From Nocardia flavorosea (GTDB lineage: Bacteria > Actinomycetota > Actinomycetes > Mycobacteriales > Mycobacteriaceae), in contig NZ_JADLQL010000006.1 in assembly GCF_015477805.1 (NCBI RefSeq), positions 62,001 through 126,000 on the forward strand: a stretch of 64,000 nucleotides of DNA. The letters run 5' to 3'. Below the pieces are notes generated by a model. That model ran no database searches. It was not told where the DNA came from and saw only the letters and a list, made by a program, of their open reading frames with translations. Below are positions 32,760-40,375 of this stretch, piece after piece. The translations under genes were made by a program, and so were the position numbers. Positions within the stretch are counted from its first letter, which is position 1, and every line of letters begins with the position of its first letter.

Positions 32760-33728
32760 GTGACCGTGCTCATCGCCCCGGACAGTTTCAAAGGCACCTA
32801 TTCGGCGGCGGAGGTCGCCGAGGCGATCGGCCGCGGGGTCGAGGAATCCGGGGGTCGCGCGCTGCGGCTACCGGTCGCCGATGGCGGTGAGGGGACACTG
32901 GATGTCCTCGCCGAGCCACTCGGTCTGCATCGGGTGTCCGTCGAATCACGCAACCCCTGGGGTGTGCCGTGCACCGCCACTTTCGGCCTTTCGGACGACG
33001 GAATCGCGGTGGTCGAACTCGCCGCGGCCAGTGGAATCACCACCCCGCACGACGGCCCGCGTGACCCGGTCACCGCCGATACCTACGGCACCGGGATGCT
33101 CATCGCGGCGGCCGCGCGCCGCGGGGCCCGGCGGATCGTGGTCGCGGCAGGTGGTTCGGCCAGCACCGACGGCGGTGCCGGCGCCATCGCGGCCATCGAG
33201 GACCGCGGCGGTCTGCACGCCGCGTCGATCACCGTGCTCACCGATGTCACCACCCGTTACCTCGACGCAGCCCGCGTCTTCGGCCCGCAGAAGGGGGCCG
33301 ATCCGGCCGCCGTGGAACTATTGACCCGCCGCCTCGCCGATACCGCGCGCCGGTTGCCACGCGACCCTTCCGGTATCGATGCGACGGGGGCGGCCGGCGG
33401 CTTCTCCGGGGGGATGTGGGCACAGTACGGCGCGGAATTGCGGTCGGGTGCCGAGTACATCCTGGATACCGGCGGATTCGATGGGGCGGCCGCGGGCGTC
33501 GACGCGATCGTCGTCGGGGAGGGTCGTCTCGACGGCCAGACCCGCTCCGGGAAAATCATCTCGGCGATCCTGGCACGTGCCGGTACGACGCCGGTGTACG
33601 CCGTGGTCGGTTCGGTGGGCGAGGATCTCGGCGACTACCGGTCGCGATTCGCCGAGGTGTTCATCGCCTCCGATACCACCGCTATGCACACGGCGGGGCA
33701 GCGTATCGGAGTCCGGTACTCCCCATAG
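32760..33728 (+). CDS. Glycerate kinase (GarK/GlxK family)
   Basis: A 322-residue glycerate 2-kinase-type protein from GTG 32760. VLIAPDSFKGTYSAAEVAEA, LPVADGGEGTLDVL and GGSASTDGGAGAIAA are the family marks; the terminal third has GEGRLDGQTRSGKI. It phosphorylates D-glycerate to 2-phosphoglycerate using ATP. It lies after the operon containing a tartrate/malate-type dehydrogenase, so tartrate to glycerate to glycolysis is a plausible route; the two units are separated by 313 bp and a hairpin. Confidence 0.9.
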   Translation: MTVLIAPDSFKGTYSAAEVAEAIGRGVEESGGRALRLPVADGGEGTLDVLAEPLGLHRVSVESRNPWGVPCTATFGLSDDGIAVVELAAASGITTPHDGPRDPVTADTYGTGMLIAAAARRGARRIVVAAGGSASTDGGAGAIAAIEDRGGLHAASITVLTDVTTRYLDAARVFGPQKGADPAAVELLTRRLADTARRLPRDPSGIDATGAAGGFSGGMWAQYGAELRSGAEYILDTGGFDGAAAGVDAIVVGEGRLDGQTRSGKIISAILARAGTTPVYAVVGSVGEDLGDYRSRFAEVFIASDTTAMHTAGQRIGVRYSP

Positions 33729-33853
33729 CGGCCGATGACCGCCGGCCTACTGCCGCCGGTACGGCTGACCCGGGGCGGCCGGCCCCCTGGGGGACAGCTG
33801 CGGGCCCCCGTCCGACCGGCCGGTGACCAGGACGCCGCGGGGATCGGGAGGCC

Positions 33854-33879
33854 GGATTCAGTATTGCGCGAACGGGTAG
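33854..33879 (+). promoter_or_regulatory. SigF/SigB-like promoter (GGATT-N15-GGGTAG)
   Basis: GGATT (33854-33858), 15 bp, GGGTAG (33874-33879), 80 bp before the ChaB/Rho_N gene. Same spacing as the four other boxes in this window. Confidence 0.45.
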
Positions 33880-33958
33880 CCGCCCGGTACCCGAGCCGGA
33901 CGAGATCACGAAGTCCGCGCCGGAATGCCTGACCACCAGGACCAGGAAGGAGTACGCG

Positions 33959-34381
33959 ATGCCGAAGACGACTGCTCGCGGCACGGTCCGGAAATCGGAC
34001 CTGCCGAGCACCCTGCAGCGTTCGGACGAGAAAGCGCAGCGAACCTTCGCCAAGGCCCACGACTCGGCACTGCAGACCTACGGCAGCGAGCAACGCGCGC
34101 ATCGGGTGGCCTACGAGGCGCTCAAGCACAGCTTCGAGAAAGTGGGCGACCACTGGGAGCCCAAGAAGAAGCGGGGGCCGTCCGACGAGCGCGCCGCCAG
34201 TGGTGGCCCGAACCCGAAGGGCGCCAGCGCCGGAGGTGTGGACGCAAATGCCTCCAAACAGCATCTGCGCGATATCGCCGGCCGGCTCGATATCACCGGC
34301 CGGTGGCGGATGACCAAGGACGAACTCGTCACCGCGATCGAGAAATCCAACCGCCGGGAAACCGCCCGGCGCCGGAAGTGA
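33959..34381 (+). CDS. ChaB-domain protein with C-terminal Rho_N motif
   Basis: A 140-residue basic protein with a good ribosome site (AAGGAGTACGCG). Residues 10-65 match ChaB (SDLPSTLQRSDEKAQRTFAK then AHDSALQTYGSEQRAHRVAY), a family of unknown biochemical role named from a cation-transport locus. Residues 100-135 (SKQHLRDIAGRLDITGRWRM then TKDELVTAIEK) form a Rho_N-type helical motif like the one in the 1413-1742 protein. The pairing suggests nucleic-acid binding in stress. It probably heads the stress cluster, with a SigF-like box upstream. Confidence 0.8.
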   Translation: MPKTTARGTVRKSDLPSTLQRSDEKAQRTFAKAHDSALQTYGSEQRAHRVAYEALKHSFEKVGDHWEPKKKRGPSDERAASGGPNPKGASAGGVDANASKQHLRDIAGRLDITGRWRMTKDELVTAIEKSNRRETARRRK

Positions 34382-34413
34382 GCGGGCTCGCCCGGCGGTA
34401 CACGTACTCCCGC

Positions 34414-34439
34414 TGTTTCGCGGACGACGCGGCGGGTAG
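34414..34439 (+). promoter_or_regulatory. SigF/SigB-like promoter (TGTTT-N15-GGGTAG)
   Basis: TGTTT (34414-34418), 15 bp, GGGTAG (34434-34439); 78 bp before the 76-residue gene. The -35 half contains the GTTT of the mycobacterial SigF consensus. Confidence 0.5.
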
Positions 34440-34477
34440 GGCGCCGGTGACGGTAGGGACACCGTCGGCAGAGCAGA

Positions 34478-34493
34478 CGCCCGGTACCGGGCG
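34478..34493. promoter_or_regulatory. 16-bp perfect palindrome between ChaB and the next gene
   Basis: CGCCCGGTACCGGGCG is self-complementary and lies between the SigF-like box and the ATG at 34518. It could be an operator or a small RNA hairpin; nothing decides. Confidence 0.35.
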
Positions 34494-34517
34494 CGAACAA
34501 ACGAGCAGGAGGCCGTA

Positions 34518-34748
34518 ATGAGCATCCAGCAGGAAACCGGCCAGTTCACCGGGACCAAGGACAAGGACTACAACCTCATCTGGTTCACCGAGGCATGCCT
34601 GAGCAATGCACTGCGCATGGAGGTGTACAGCCGGGACGCCGAGCGGGCCGGTGACGCCGAGATCGCCGAATTCTTCAAACGCGCCCAGCACGAGAGTCAG
34701 AAAGGCGCCGAGCAGGCCAAGGCACTGCTCGCTCAGCGCCTGAGCTGA
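34518..34748 (+). CDS. Small helical protein, ferritin/rubrerythrin-like segment
   Basis: A 76-residue, almost entirely helical protein with AGCAGGAGG as ribosome site. DKDYNLIWFTEACLSNALRM and DAEIAEFFKRAQHESQKGAE form two amphipathic helices resembling half of a four-helix ferritin-like bundle, with Glu and His residues spaced like metal ligands, but too short to be a complete domain; it could dimerise. Similar short proteins occur in mycobacteria. Function unknown; context suggests a stress or stationary-phase role. A strong terminator follows at 34775-34808. Confidence 0.65.
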   Translation: MSIQQETGQFTGTKDKDYNLIWFTEACLSNALRMEVYSRDAERAGDAEIAEFFKRAQHESQKGAEQAKALLAQRLS

Positions 34749-34774
34749 TCCCTCCGGCAGGGCCGCTGACTATG

Positions 34775-34808
34775 CGACCGGCCACCGCCCAGCGCCGGTG
34801 GCCGGTCG
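34775..34808 (+). terminator. Strong hairpin terminator
   Basis: Perfect 13-bp arms (CGACCGGCCACCG / CGGTGGCCGGTCG) with an 8-nt loop, 26 bp after the ferritin-like gene stop. No T-run, but the stem is very stable. Confidence 0.75.
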
Positions 34809-34841
34809 GCGCAGCACCCGCCCCAGGACGCCGGAAGGAAG

Positions 34842-35207
34842 ATGATGCGAGATATCGACCTGCGGCCGTCGCCGGCGTCCGGTTCCCCCGACCCCGACCC
34901 CTGGCCCACTCCCCCGCAGCCTCCGCCGGACCCGGGACACCCGCCCGACCCGGCGCGGCCGCCGGCCCCGGATCCACGCCCGCAACCGGACCCAGGCCGA
35001 CCGCCGCCGATTCCCGACCCCGGGCGGCCACCACCGGTACCTGACCCGGGAAGGCCGCCCGCTATTCGATCCGGAGAGGCCGCCCCACTACCAGAACCGG
35101 AGAGGCCGCCCATTACCGGACCCCGGAACGCTGCCGTCACCCGACAGCTGAAGCGGGGCGGAGATGCCGGTGATTCAATGCCCGGCGACCGGGTATCCGG
35201 GACGTAA
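34842..35207 (+). CDS. Proline-rich low-complexity protein
   Basis: A 121-residue protein beginning MMRDIDLRPSPASGSPDPDP, with a good ribosome site (GGAAGGAAG). The centre is a Pro/Asp/Gly/Arg repeat, with PDPGRPPP(I/V) repeated three times at about residues 50-75. No signal peptide or membrane helix. It may be a disordered cell-envelope or adaptor protein, or a poorly conserved frame; the ribosome site and short repeats favour a real gene. Its end overlaps the SigF-like box of usfY. Confidence is limited because low-complexity GC-rich sequence often gives long open frames. Confidence 0.5.
   Translation: MMRDIDLRPSPASGSPDPDPWPTPPQPPPDPGHPPDPARPPAPDPRPQPDPGRPPPIPDPGRPPPVPDPGRPPAIRSGEAAPLPEPERPPITGPRNAAVTRQLKRGGDAGDSMPGDRVSGT
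35171..35196 (+). promoter_or_regulatory. SigF/SigB-like promoter (TGATT-N15-GGGTAT)
   Basis: TGATT (35171-35175), 15 bp, GGGTAT (35191-35196), 45 bp before usfY. This is the best match to the mycobacterial SigF -10 element (GGGTAT); usfY lies upstream of sigF in mycobacteria. Confidence 0.55.
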
Positions 35208-35241
35208 TCCCTGGTCGGAAGGTCGACAGGAAGGACACGCC

Positions 35242-35676
35242 ATGGTCTCCGGACCCGACGAACCGCAGCGCCCCAGTGGCGCGGCACCACACCCGAGCGG
35301 TGGCCTGCAGCGCGGCAACGCTCCGCAGACGCCGCCCACCGGTGGCCTGCAGCCCCGCAGCACTCCGCCCAGCAGCGGTCCGCACAACATCCCGTACGAA
35401 CACCGCTTTCCCGATGATTCGCGAACCACCCGCTCGCATGCCGGGGAGTCCATCGAGGTGGCCCGGAACTGGCCGGGCATGATCCTGGCCGCGATCGGCA
35501 TCGTGCTGGTGGCACTCACCCTCACCGCCGCCGGCTACGGGTTCGAGGGCTGGGCCGTTATCGCGGGTATCTGCGGCGGGGTATGCCTGGTGGCCGGTAT
35601 TGCGATGGTGGCCGCCGAACATCGCCGGGTGAAATCCGGAGAAGGGGCGACCTTGCGGGAGCAGCGTGGGCACTGA
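35242..35676 (+). CDS. usfY: UsfY-family membrane protein
   Basis: A 144-residue protein from ATG 35242 with GACAGGAAGGACACGCC. A Pro/Ser/Gly-rich N-terminal half precedes DSRTTRSHAGESIEVARNWP, then two membrane helices (about 80-103 and 108-130) and EHRRVKSGE. The RTTR-AGES-WPG-EHRR order matches UsfY, the protein encoded near sigF in mycobacteria. Its role is unknown but expression is linked to stress. The N-terminal extension is longer than in mycobacteria. Its stop lies inside the decarboxylase start region, which contains a 27-bp duplication. Confidence 0.7.
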   Translation: MVSGPDEPQRPSGAAPHPSGGLQRGNAPQTPPTGGLQPRSTPPSSGPHNIPYEHRFPDDSRTTRSHAGESIEVARNWPGMILAAIGIVLVALTLTAAGYGFEGWAVIAGICGGVCLVAGIAMVAAEHRRVKSGEGATLREQRGH

Positions 35677-37186
35677 GGGCGGAGCCCCGGACATGGGCAC
35701 TGAGGGCGGACCCCGGAAACATCTCGACCATTCCCGGGCGCCGATGCTCGAAGCGCTCGACGAGTACCACACGCTGGGCCGCTACGGATTCACCCCGCCG
35801 GGGCATCGGCAGGGTCGCGGCGCGGACGAACGGGTCCTCGCGGTGATCGGCCGGGACGCATTCGCTTCGGACGTGCTCGCGGCGCCGGGGCTCGACGACC
35901 GATTGTCGCAGGGCGGGTATCTCGCGCACGCGGAAGAGCTCATGGCCGACGCGGTCGGTGCGGAGCGCGCGTACTTCTCCACCTGCGGCAGTTCCTTGTC
36001 GGTCAAAGCCGCGATGATGGCGGTCGCCGGCGGCTGCGACGGCGGTCTGCTCGTCGCCCGCGACTGCCATAAATCCATCGTGGCCGGCCTGATCTTCTCC
36101 GGAGTACTGCCGCGCTGGATCACGCCGCGCTGGGATACCGAACGCCATTTCACCCATCCCCCGTCACCCGAACAGGTTCGCCGGGCCTGGGACGAAAACC
36201 CGGACGCCGCGGGCGCGCTGGTGGTGAGCCCCAGCCCGTACGGCACTTGTGCGGATATCGAAGGGATCGCCCGGGTTTGCCACGAACGCGGGAAACCGCT
36301 GATCGTGGACGAGGCATGGGGGGCGCATCTGCCGTTCCATCCGGATCTGCCGACCTGGGCGATGGATGTGGGCGCGGATGTCTGCGTGGTGAGCGTGCAC
36401 AAAATGGGTGCCGGGTTCGAGCAGGGCTCGGTATTCCATCTGCAGGGTGATCTTGTCGACCCGGTGCGGTTACGGCACTGCGCGGACCTCCTGATGACGA
36501 CCAGCCCCAATGTGCTGGTCTACACCGCGCTCGATGGCTGGCGCCGGCAGATGGTGCAGCGGGGCCGCGAAATCTTCGACAACGCCTTGCACACGGCGCG
36601 GGAGGTCCGCACCGAACTCGACCGGATCCCGGGGATTCAGGTGATGGAGGACCAACTGCTGGGAGTGGAGGCCTCCCACGACCTCGACCGCCTCCAGGTA
36701 CTGATGGATATCTCCGAAACCGGGGTCAGCGGATACGAAGCCGATGCCTGGTTGCGTAATCATCGCCGGATCGATCTCGGGCTCAGCGATCATCGCCGAC
36801 TGCTGGCGACCTTGTCCTTCGCCGACGGCGCGGAGACGGTCGAGACCCTGGTAACGGCGATGCGCGATTGGCGGGCGCAGGCCCGCCCCAGCGATACACC
36901 GCAGAAGATACAGGTCCCCAAGCCGGACGAATTACTGCTGGAAACCGCGATGTTGCCCCGTGACGCGTTCTTCGGGCCGACCGAAATGGTGCCGATCGGC
37001 AAGGCGGCGGGCCGGATCGTGGCCGAACAGCTCACCCCGTATCCCCCGGGAATCCCCGCGGTGATCCCCGGCGAACGGCTCGGCCAGGGTGTCCTGGACT
37101 ATTTGCGCACCGGTCATGAACACGGAATGAACCTGCCCGACGCCTCGGACCCGGAGTTGAAACAGATCCGAGTTGTCGCCGGTTGA
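35666..37186 (+). CDS. PLP-dependent Orn/Lys/Arg-type decarboxylase
   Basis: A 506-residue fold-type I decarboxylase (497 if it starts at ATG 35693). The PLP-binding lysine is in CVVSVHKMGAGFEQGS; the preceding VDEAWGAHLPFHP is the PLP-contacting strand, and GFTPPGHRQG near the start is typical of the Orn/Lys/Arg decarboxylase major domain, as in the mycobacterial Rv2531c type. The C-terminal region (LLETAMLPRDAFFGPTEMVP) is the expected small domain. Likely product: a polyamine or diamine from lysine, ornithine or arginine, with proton consumption. Its 5' end overlaps usfY by 11 bp. Confidence 0.85.
   Translation: MGTEGGAPDMGTEGGPRKHLDHSRAPMLEALDEYHTLGRYGFTPPGHRQGRGADERVLAVIGRDAFASDVLAAPGLDDRLSQGGYLAHAEELMADAVGAERAYFSTCGSSLSVKAAMMAVAGGCDGGLLVARDCHKSIVAGLIFSGVLPRWITPRWDTERHFTHPPSPEQVRRAWDENPDAAGALVVSPSPYGTCADIEGIARVCHERGKPLIVDEAWGAHLPFHPDLPTWAMDVGADVCVVSVHKMGAGFEQGSVFHLQGDLVDPVRLRHCADLLMTTSPNVLVYTALDGWRRQMVQRGREIFDNALHTAREVRTELDRIPGIQVMEDQLLGVEASHDLDRLQVLMDISETGVSGYEADAWLRNHRRIDLGLSDHRRLLATLSFADGAETVETLVTAMRDWRAQARPSDTPQKIQVPKPDELLLETAMLPRDAFFGPTEMVPIGKAAGRIVAEQLTPYPPGIPAVIPGERLGQGVLDYLRTGHEHGMNLPDASDPELKQIRVVAG
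35667..35719 (+). repeat. 27-bp tandem duplication over a stop/start junction
   Basis: Two nearly identical copies (35667-35693 and 35694-35719; one G missing in the second) cover the usfY stop codon and the decarboxylase start. Each copy supplies a possible start codon (GTG 35666 or ATG 35693), so the duplication creates alternative initiation sites. Confidence 0.85.
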
Positions 37187-37198
37187 CCCGTCGACCGG
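37179..37198 (+). terminator. Possible terminator hairpin after the decarboxylase
   Basis: CCGGTTGAC-CC-GTCGACCGG, one mismatch, overlapping the stop codon. Weak evidence. Confidence 0.3.
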
Positions 37199-37799
37199 TG
37201 GCCTGCTGCCTCGGTAACCCGGGCGTGGGGATTGGCGCATACTGTCCGGCCGAGGCCGGAATCCTCATGCTCACCGCGGATCGTCTGTCCGGTGGGCGGA
37301 CCGTGAACGCACGGCTGCCGACCGGTGAGCCGGTGTTCGCGGGGGTCGCAATAACCCGCGGCTGCGGGCGGTTTCAGCGGACAACGCGGGAAAATGTCCG
37401 ATCACGACGAGGCATCCAGCAGGCACGCTGTCCCCGGGCCTGATCGCCGCCGGGCGACCCCATGAGAATTGCCGCCGTCGGGGCGACAGCCGTGCCCCGG
37501 GTGGCTGGTGTTGCCGGCAGCGGGCAACTTGCGATGTCCAGAGGAAGGCGGTGAAGTCGGTTGGTGGCGGGTCGTCGCCGCGCTCGCGGGCGTCGGTGCG
37601 ATCATCGCCGCCGATCCGGCCCACCGACGCCGGCAAATCATCGATGTGGGCGGCGGACCCGCGCCCGGCTCCGCCATGGGCCGAGACCAGCACCGAAAAG
37701 CGGAGGGCCGTCCTTTGGCCGAACAAACATGTCCTGTCCAGGCAACCATGGCGGCGGACCGGAACGTGCCGACTGCGAGGCGAAAGCCAGGGGTGGGGC
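37187..37799. other. 613-bp region without a supported gene
   Basis: Overlapping open frames on both strands carry no family motif and no ribosome site, and are typical of random high-GC sequence. Confidence 0.55.
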
Positions 37800-37916
37800 T
37801 CATTTACCGTCGTTGTCCGGGGATTCGGGCTCGTCCGGGCGGCGGCCGGTCAACCAACGGAAGCCGACGACCAACGCGACGAGGATCGCGATCCCGATGA
37901 TCACGAGTAGTTCCAT
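37800..37916 (-). CDS. Small single-pass membrane peptide, 38 residues
   Basis: ATG 37914-37916 to TGA 37800-37802. The protein begins MELLVIIGIAILVALVVGF, a clear membrane helix, followed by the positive RWLTGRR and an acidic tail ending in SPDNDGK, which fits an N-out/C-in type peptide. TGAGGGG lies 12-18 bp upstream. A SigF-like box sits at 37926-37951 in the correct orientation, leaving about a 9-nt gap between it and the ATG, which would imply a very short or absent leader. Too short to classify, but the hydrophobic pattern and promoter make a real gene likely. It may be a stress-induced membrane peptide. Confidence 0.55.
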   Translation of the reverse strand: MELLVIIGIAILVALVVGFRWLTGRRPDEPESPDNDGK

Positions 37917-38544
37917 AGGGATCGCGTACCCCTCACCAGGCGGCCGAATCACGGGAAGTCCGGCGGCTCACCGCGCCGGCGTCAGGTTCGCTTCGCCCGG
38001 CGCGCATCGAGTGGCCGGCGTCGCTCGCGCATGGGGATCGTGCGTTTCGGCGGCCGGCCCCGGGAGACCGGAATACTGCCGGCCCAGCAGCCGCGACGTG
38101 CGCATCGCGCGAGGCCGGTTGCCGCGGGTTGCGGTGCGCCGGTGAAGACCCGACAGGACTGTTCGTTCATCGCGCCGGACCCGCAGGTCACGCCGGTACC
38201 GGCATCCGGGCCGCGTTCTCCTGCCGCATGCACTACAACTGCTGTCCGCATCGTGACCGCGGCCGATCCGCGTTCTTCGGCGGCGGACGGCTGGAGTCGA
38301 GTCGGCGAAGTCGCAGCACGCTCACTACCGCACTCCCGGCACCGCGCGCCGGAGAAACAGTTGGTGTGACAACGCGGGGTTTCGATCTTGTCCCGATCGG
38401 GCACTCCATACTGCGGACCCAGTGTGCGCGTCGCGCCGCCGGGCTCCAGTCGTTTGCTTTCGCCGGCGGCCTGCCGCGCCGGTACCCGTCCGGTCGTGGC
38501 GAGGCCGCGACAGCCGGTCGCACCGGACACGTGGAGGTCTGATC
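37917..38544. other. 628-bp region before the osmoprotectant transporter
   Basis: Holds only the SigF-like box at 37926-37951. An open frame at about 38141-38369 (VKTRQDCSFIAPD...) has weak third-position GC and no ribosome site, and is not called. Confidence 0.55.
37926..37951 (-). promoter_or_regulatory. SigF/SigB-like promoter (TGATT-N15-GGGTAC, minus strand)
   Basis: On the minus strand TGATT (37947-37951), exactly 15 bp, then GGGTAC (37926-37931), immediately before the 38-residue membrane peptide. Identical in spacing to the boxes at 1364 and 35171. Confidence 0.5.
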
Positions 38545-39195
38545 CTGGATACGTTGTGGACCTTCGTGGTGGAGCGTCGCCACCAGCTTTTCGTGGATTC
38601 GTATCTGCACGTCTCGGCCGTATTGCAATCATTGTTGATCGCGACGGCGATCGCGGTGCTGATCGGTGTGCTGGTCTACCGCAGTCCGGCCGGTTCGGCG
38701 GCCGCGACCGCCGCGGCCGGCACGATCCTCACCGTGCCGTCGTTCGCACTGCTCGGCCTGCTGATCCCGATATTCGGGCTGGGTGTCGTGCCGACGGTGA
38801 TCGCCCTGGTGCTCTACGCACTGTTGCCGATCCTGCGTAACACCCTCGTCGGCCTGTCCGCGGTGGACCCGGCGGTCGTCGATGCGGCGCGCGGAGTCGG
38901 GATGAACCGGCTACGGGTTCTGGCCGCGGTGGAACTACCGCTGGCCTGGCCGTCGATTCTCACCGGAATGCGGGTGAGCACCCAGCTGATCATGGGCATT
39001 CTCGCCCTCGCCGCCTACGCCAAGGGTCCGGGCCTGGGCAATCTGATCTTCTCGGGTCTGGCCCGGCTCGGCAGCCCGAACGCGGTACCGCAGGCGCTGA
39101 CGGGCACGGTACTCATCGTCGTACTCGCCCTACTGCTCGACGGGATCTTCCTGCTCGTCGGCCGTTTCACCGTTCCGAGGGGGATTCGTGACTGA
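38545..39195 (+). CDS. Osmoprotectant (ProW/OpuB-type) ABC transporter permease
   Basis: A 216-residue permease with about five to six helices. The ProW-type motif is VVDAARGVGMNRLRVLAAVE followed by LPLAWPSILTGMRV. The natural N-terminus in relatives is near LDTLWTFVVERRHQLF, where only CTG (38545) or TTG (38554) could initiate; GGAGG (38533-38537) is ideally spaced for the CTG. It works with the ATPase (39188), second permease (40372) and binding protein (41145) to import glycine betaine, choline or similar. It overlaps the ATPase gene by 8 bp. Confidence 0.85.
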   Translation: MDTLWTFVVERRHQLFVDSYLHVSAVLQSLLIATAIAVLIGVLVYRSPAGSAAATAAAGTILTVPSFALLGLLIPIFGLGVVPTVIALVLYALLPILRNTLVGLSAVDPAVVDAARGVGMNRLRVLAAVELPLAWPSILTGMRVSTQLIMGILALAAYAKGPGLGNLIFSGLARLGSPNAVPQALTGTVLIVVLALLLDGIFLLVGRFTVPRGIRD

Positions 39196-40375
39196 TTCCG
39201 CTACCGCCACCGGGAAATCGGCGGTTTCCGGTGTCGAGATCGTGCTCGATTCCGTCACCAAACAGTATCCGGGTCAGCCGCAGCCGGCCGTCGACGCGGT
39301 GTCGATGACCATTCCGGCGGGCGAGATCGTGGTGCTGGTGGGGCCTTCGGGCTGCGGGAAGACCACCACCATGCGGATGATCAACCGGCTGATCGAACCT
39401 ACGTCCGGCACGGTGACGATCGACGGCCGCGATGCCGCGACAATGGATCCGGACCGGTTGCGCCGCGGGATCGGCTATTCCATCCAGCAGGCGGGTCTGT
39501 TCCCCCATATGACGGTAGCCCGCAATATCGCCACCGTCCCCGGACTCATCGGCTGGGATCGCAAGCGGATCGCCGCCCGCACCGATGAAATGCTGGAACT
39601 GGTGGGCCTGGATCCGGGCACCTACCGGCGCCGCTATCCGCGGCAGCTCTCGGGCGGTCAGCAACAGCGAGTCGGGGTGGCGCGGGCGCTGGCCGCCGAT
39701 CCACCGGTGCTGTTGATGGACGAGCCGTTCGGCGCGGTCGACCCGATCACCCGCGGCCTGCTGCAGGACGAACTACTGCGACTGCAAGCGGAACTGGGTA
39801 AGACCATCGTGTTCGTCACCCACGATTTCAACGAGGCGGTCAAACTCGGCGACCGGATCGCGGTCCTCGGCGACCGGTCGCGCATCCTGCAATACGGCAC
39901 TCCCGCCGCGATCCTGGCCGATCCGGCCGACGATACGGTGGCTGGATTCGTCGGCGCCGATGCCTCCCTGAAACAGCTGACCCTGACCCGTATCCGGGAT
40001 GTCGAACTCGGCGACTGCCCCACCGTCGCCGAGGACGCTTCGATCGAAACCGCGCGTGCGGCCGTGGCGGGCACCGACTGGGCTCTGGTGCTCGACGCCC
40101 GCCGGCGGCCCCTGCGCTGGGTTTCCGCCGCCCAGCTCGCGCACGCGGCGGCGGTTCGAGACACCGGAACACCGCTCGGTGAAACCCTGTCCATGGCATC
40201 GACATTGCAGGACGGTCTGGAGGCACTGCTCACCGACCGCAACGCCACCGGGGTGGTCACCGGACCGCGCGGCGAATACGCCGGCCTCATCACCATCGAT
40301 ACCCTGGTCGCCCACCTCTCGGCCCTGCGCGCCGCGCACGGTGGTGCGCAGACCGCGACGGAAGCACCGGCATGA
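39188..40375 (+). CDS. proV: Osmoprotectant ABC transporter ATPase with CBS domain
   Basis: A 395-residue ATPase from GTG 39188. Walker A is GPSGCGKTTT, the signature LSGGQQQRVGVARAL, and Walker B VLLMDEPFGAVDP. The C-terminal 110 residues contain a CBS-like module (ASIETARAAVAGTDWALVLD and the second repeat near GVVTGPRGEYAGLITI), which in OpuA-type importers senses ionic strength or c-di-AMP. It powers betaine/choline-type import. The ATGA junction with the next permease shows operon translation. Confidence 0.9.
   Translation: MTDSATATGKSAVSGVEIVLDSVTKQYPGQPQPAVDAVSMTIPAGEIVVLVGPSGCGKTTTMRMINRLIEPTSGTVTIDGRDAATMDPDRLRRGIGYSIQQAGLFPHMTVARNIATVPGLIGWDRKRIAARTDEMLELVGLDPGTYRRRYPRQLSGGQQQRVGVARALAADPPVLLMDEPFGAVDPITRGLLQDELLRLQAELGKTIVFVTHDFNEAVKLGDRIAVLGDRSRILQYGTPAAILADPADDTVAGFVGADASLKQLTLTRIRDVELGDCPTVAEDASIETARAAVAGTDWALVLDARRRPLRWVSAAQLAHAAAVRDTGTPLGETLSMASTLQDGLEALLTDRNATGVVTGPRGEYAGLITIDTLVAHLSALRAAHGGAQTATEAPA

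Noticed and set aside
37183..37443. 86-residue plus-strand frame after the decarboxylase
   Set aside because: Starts inside the previous stop region, without a ribosome site; sequence has no recognisable pattern.
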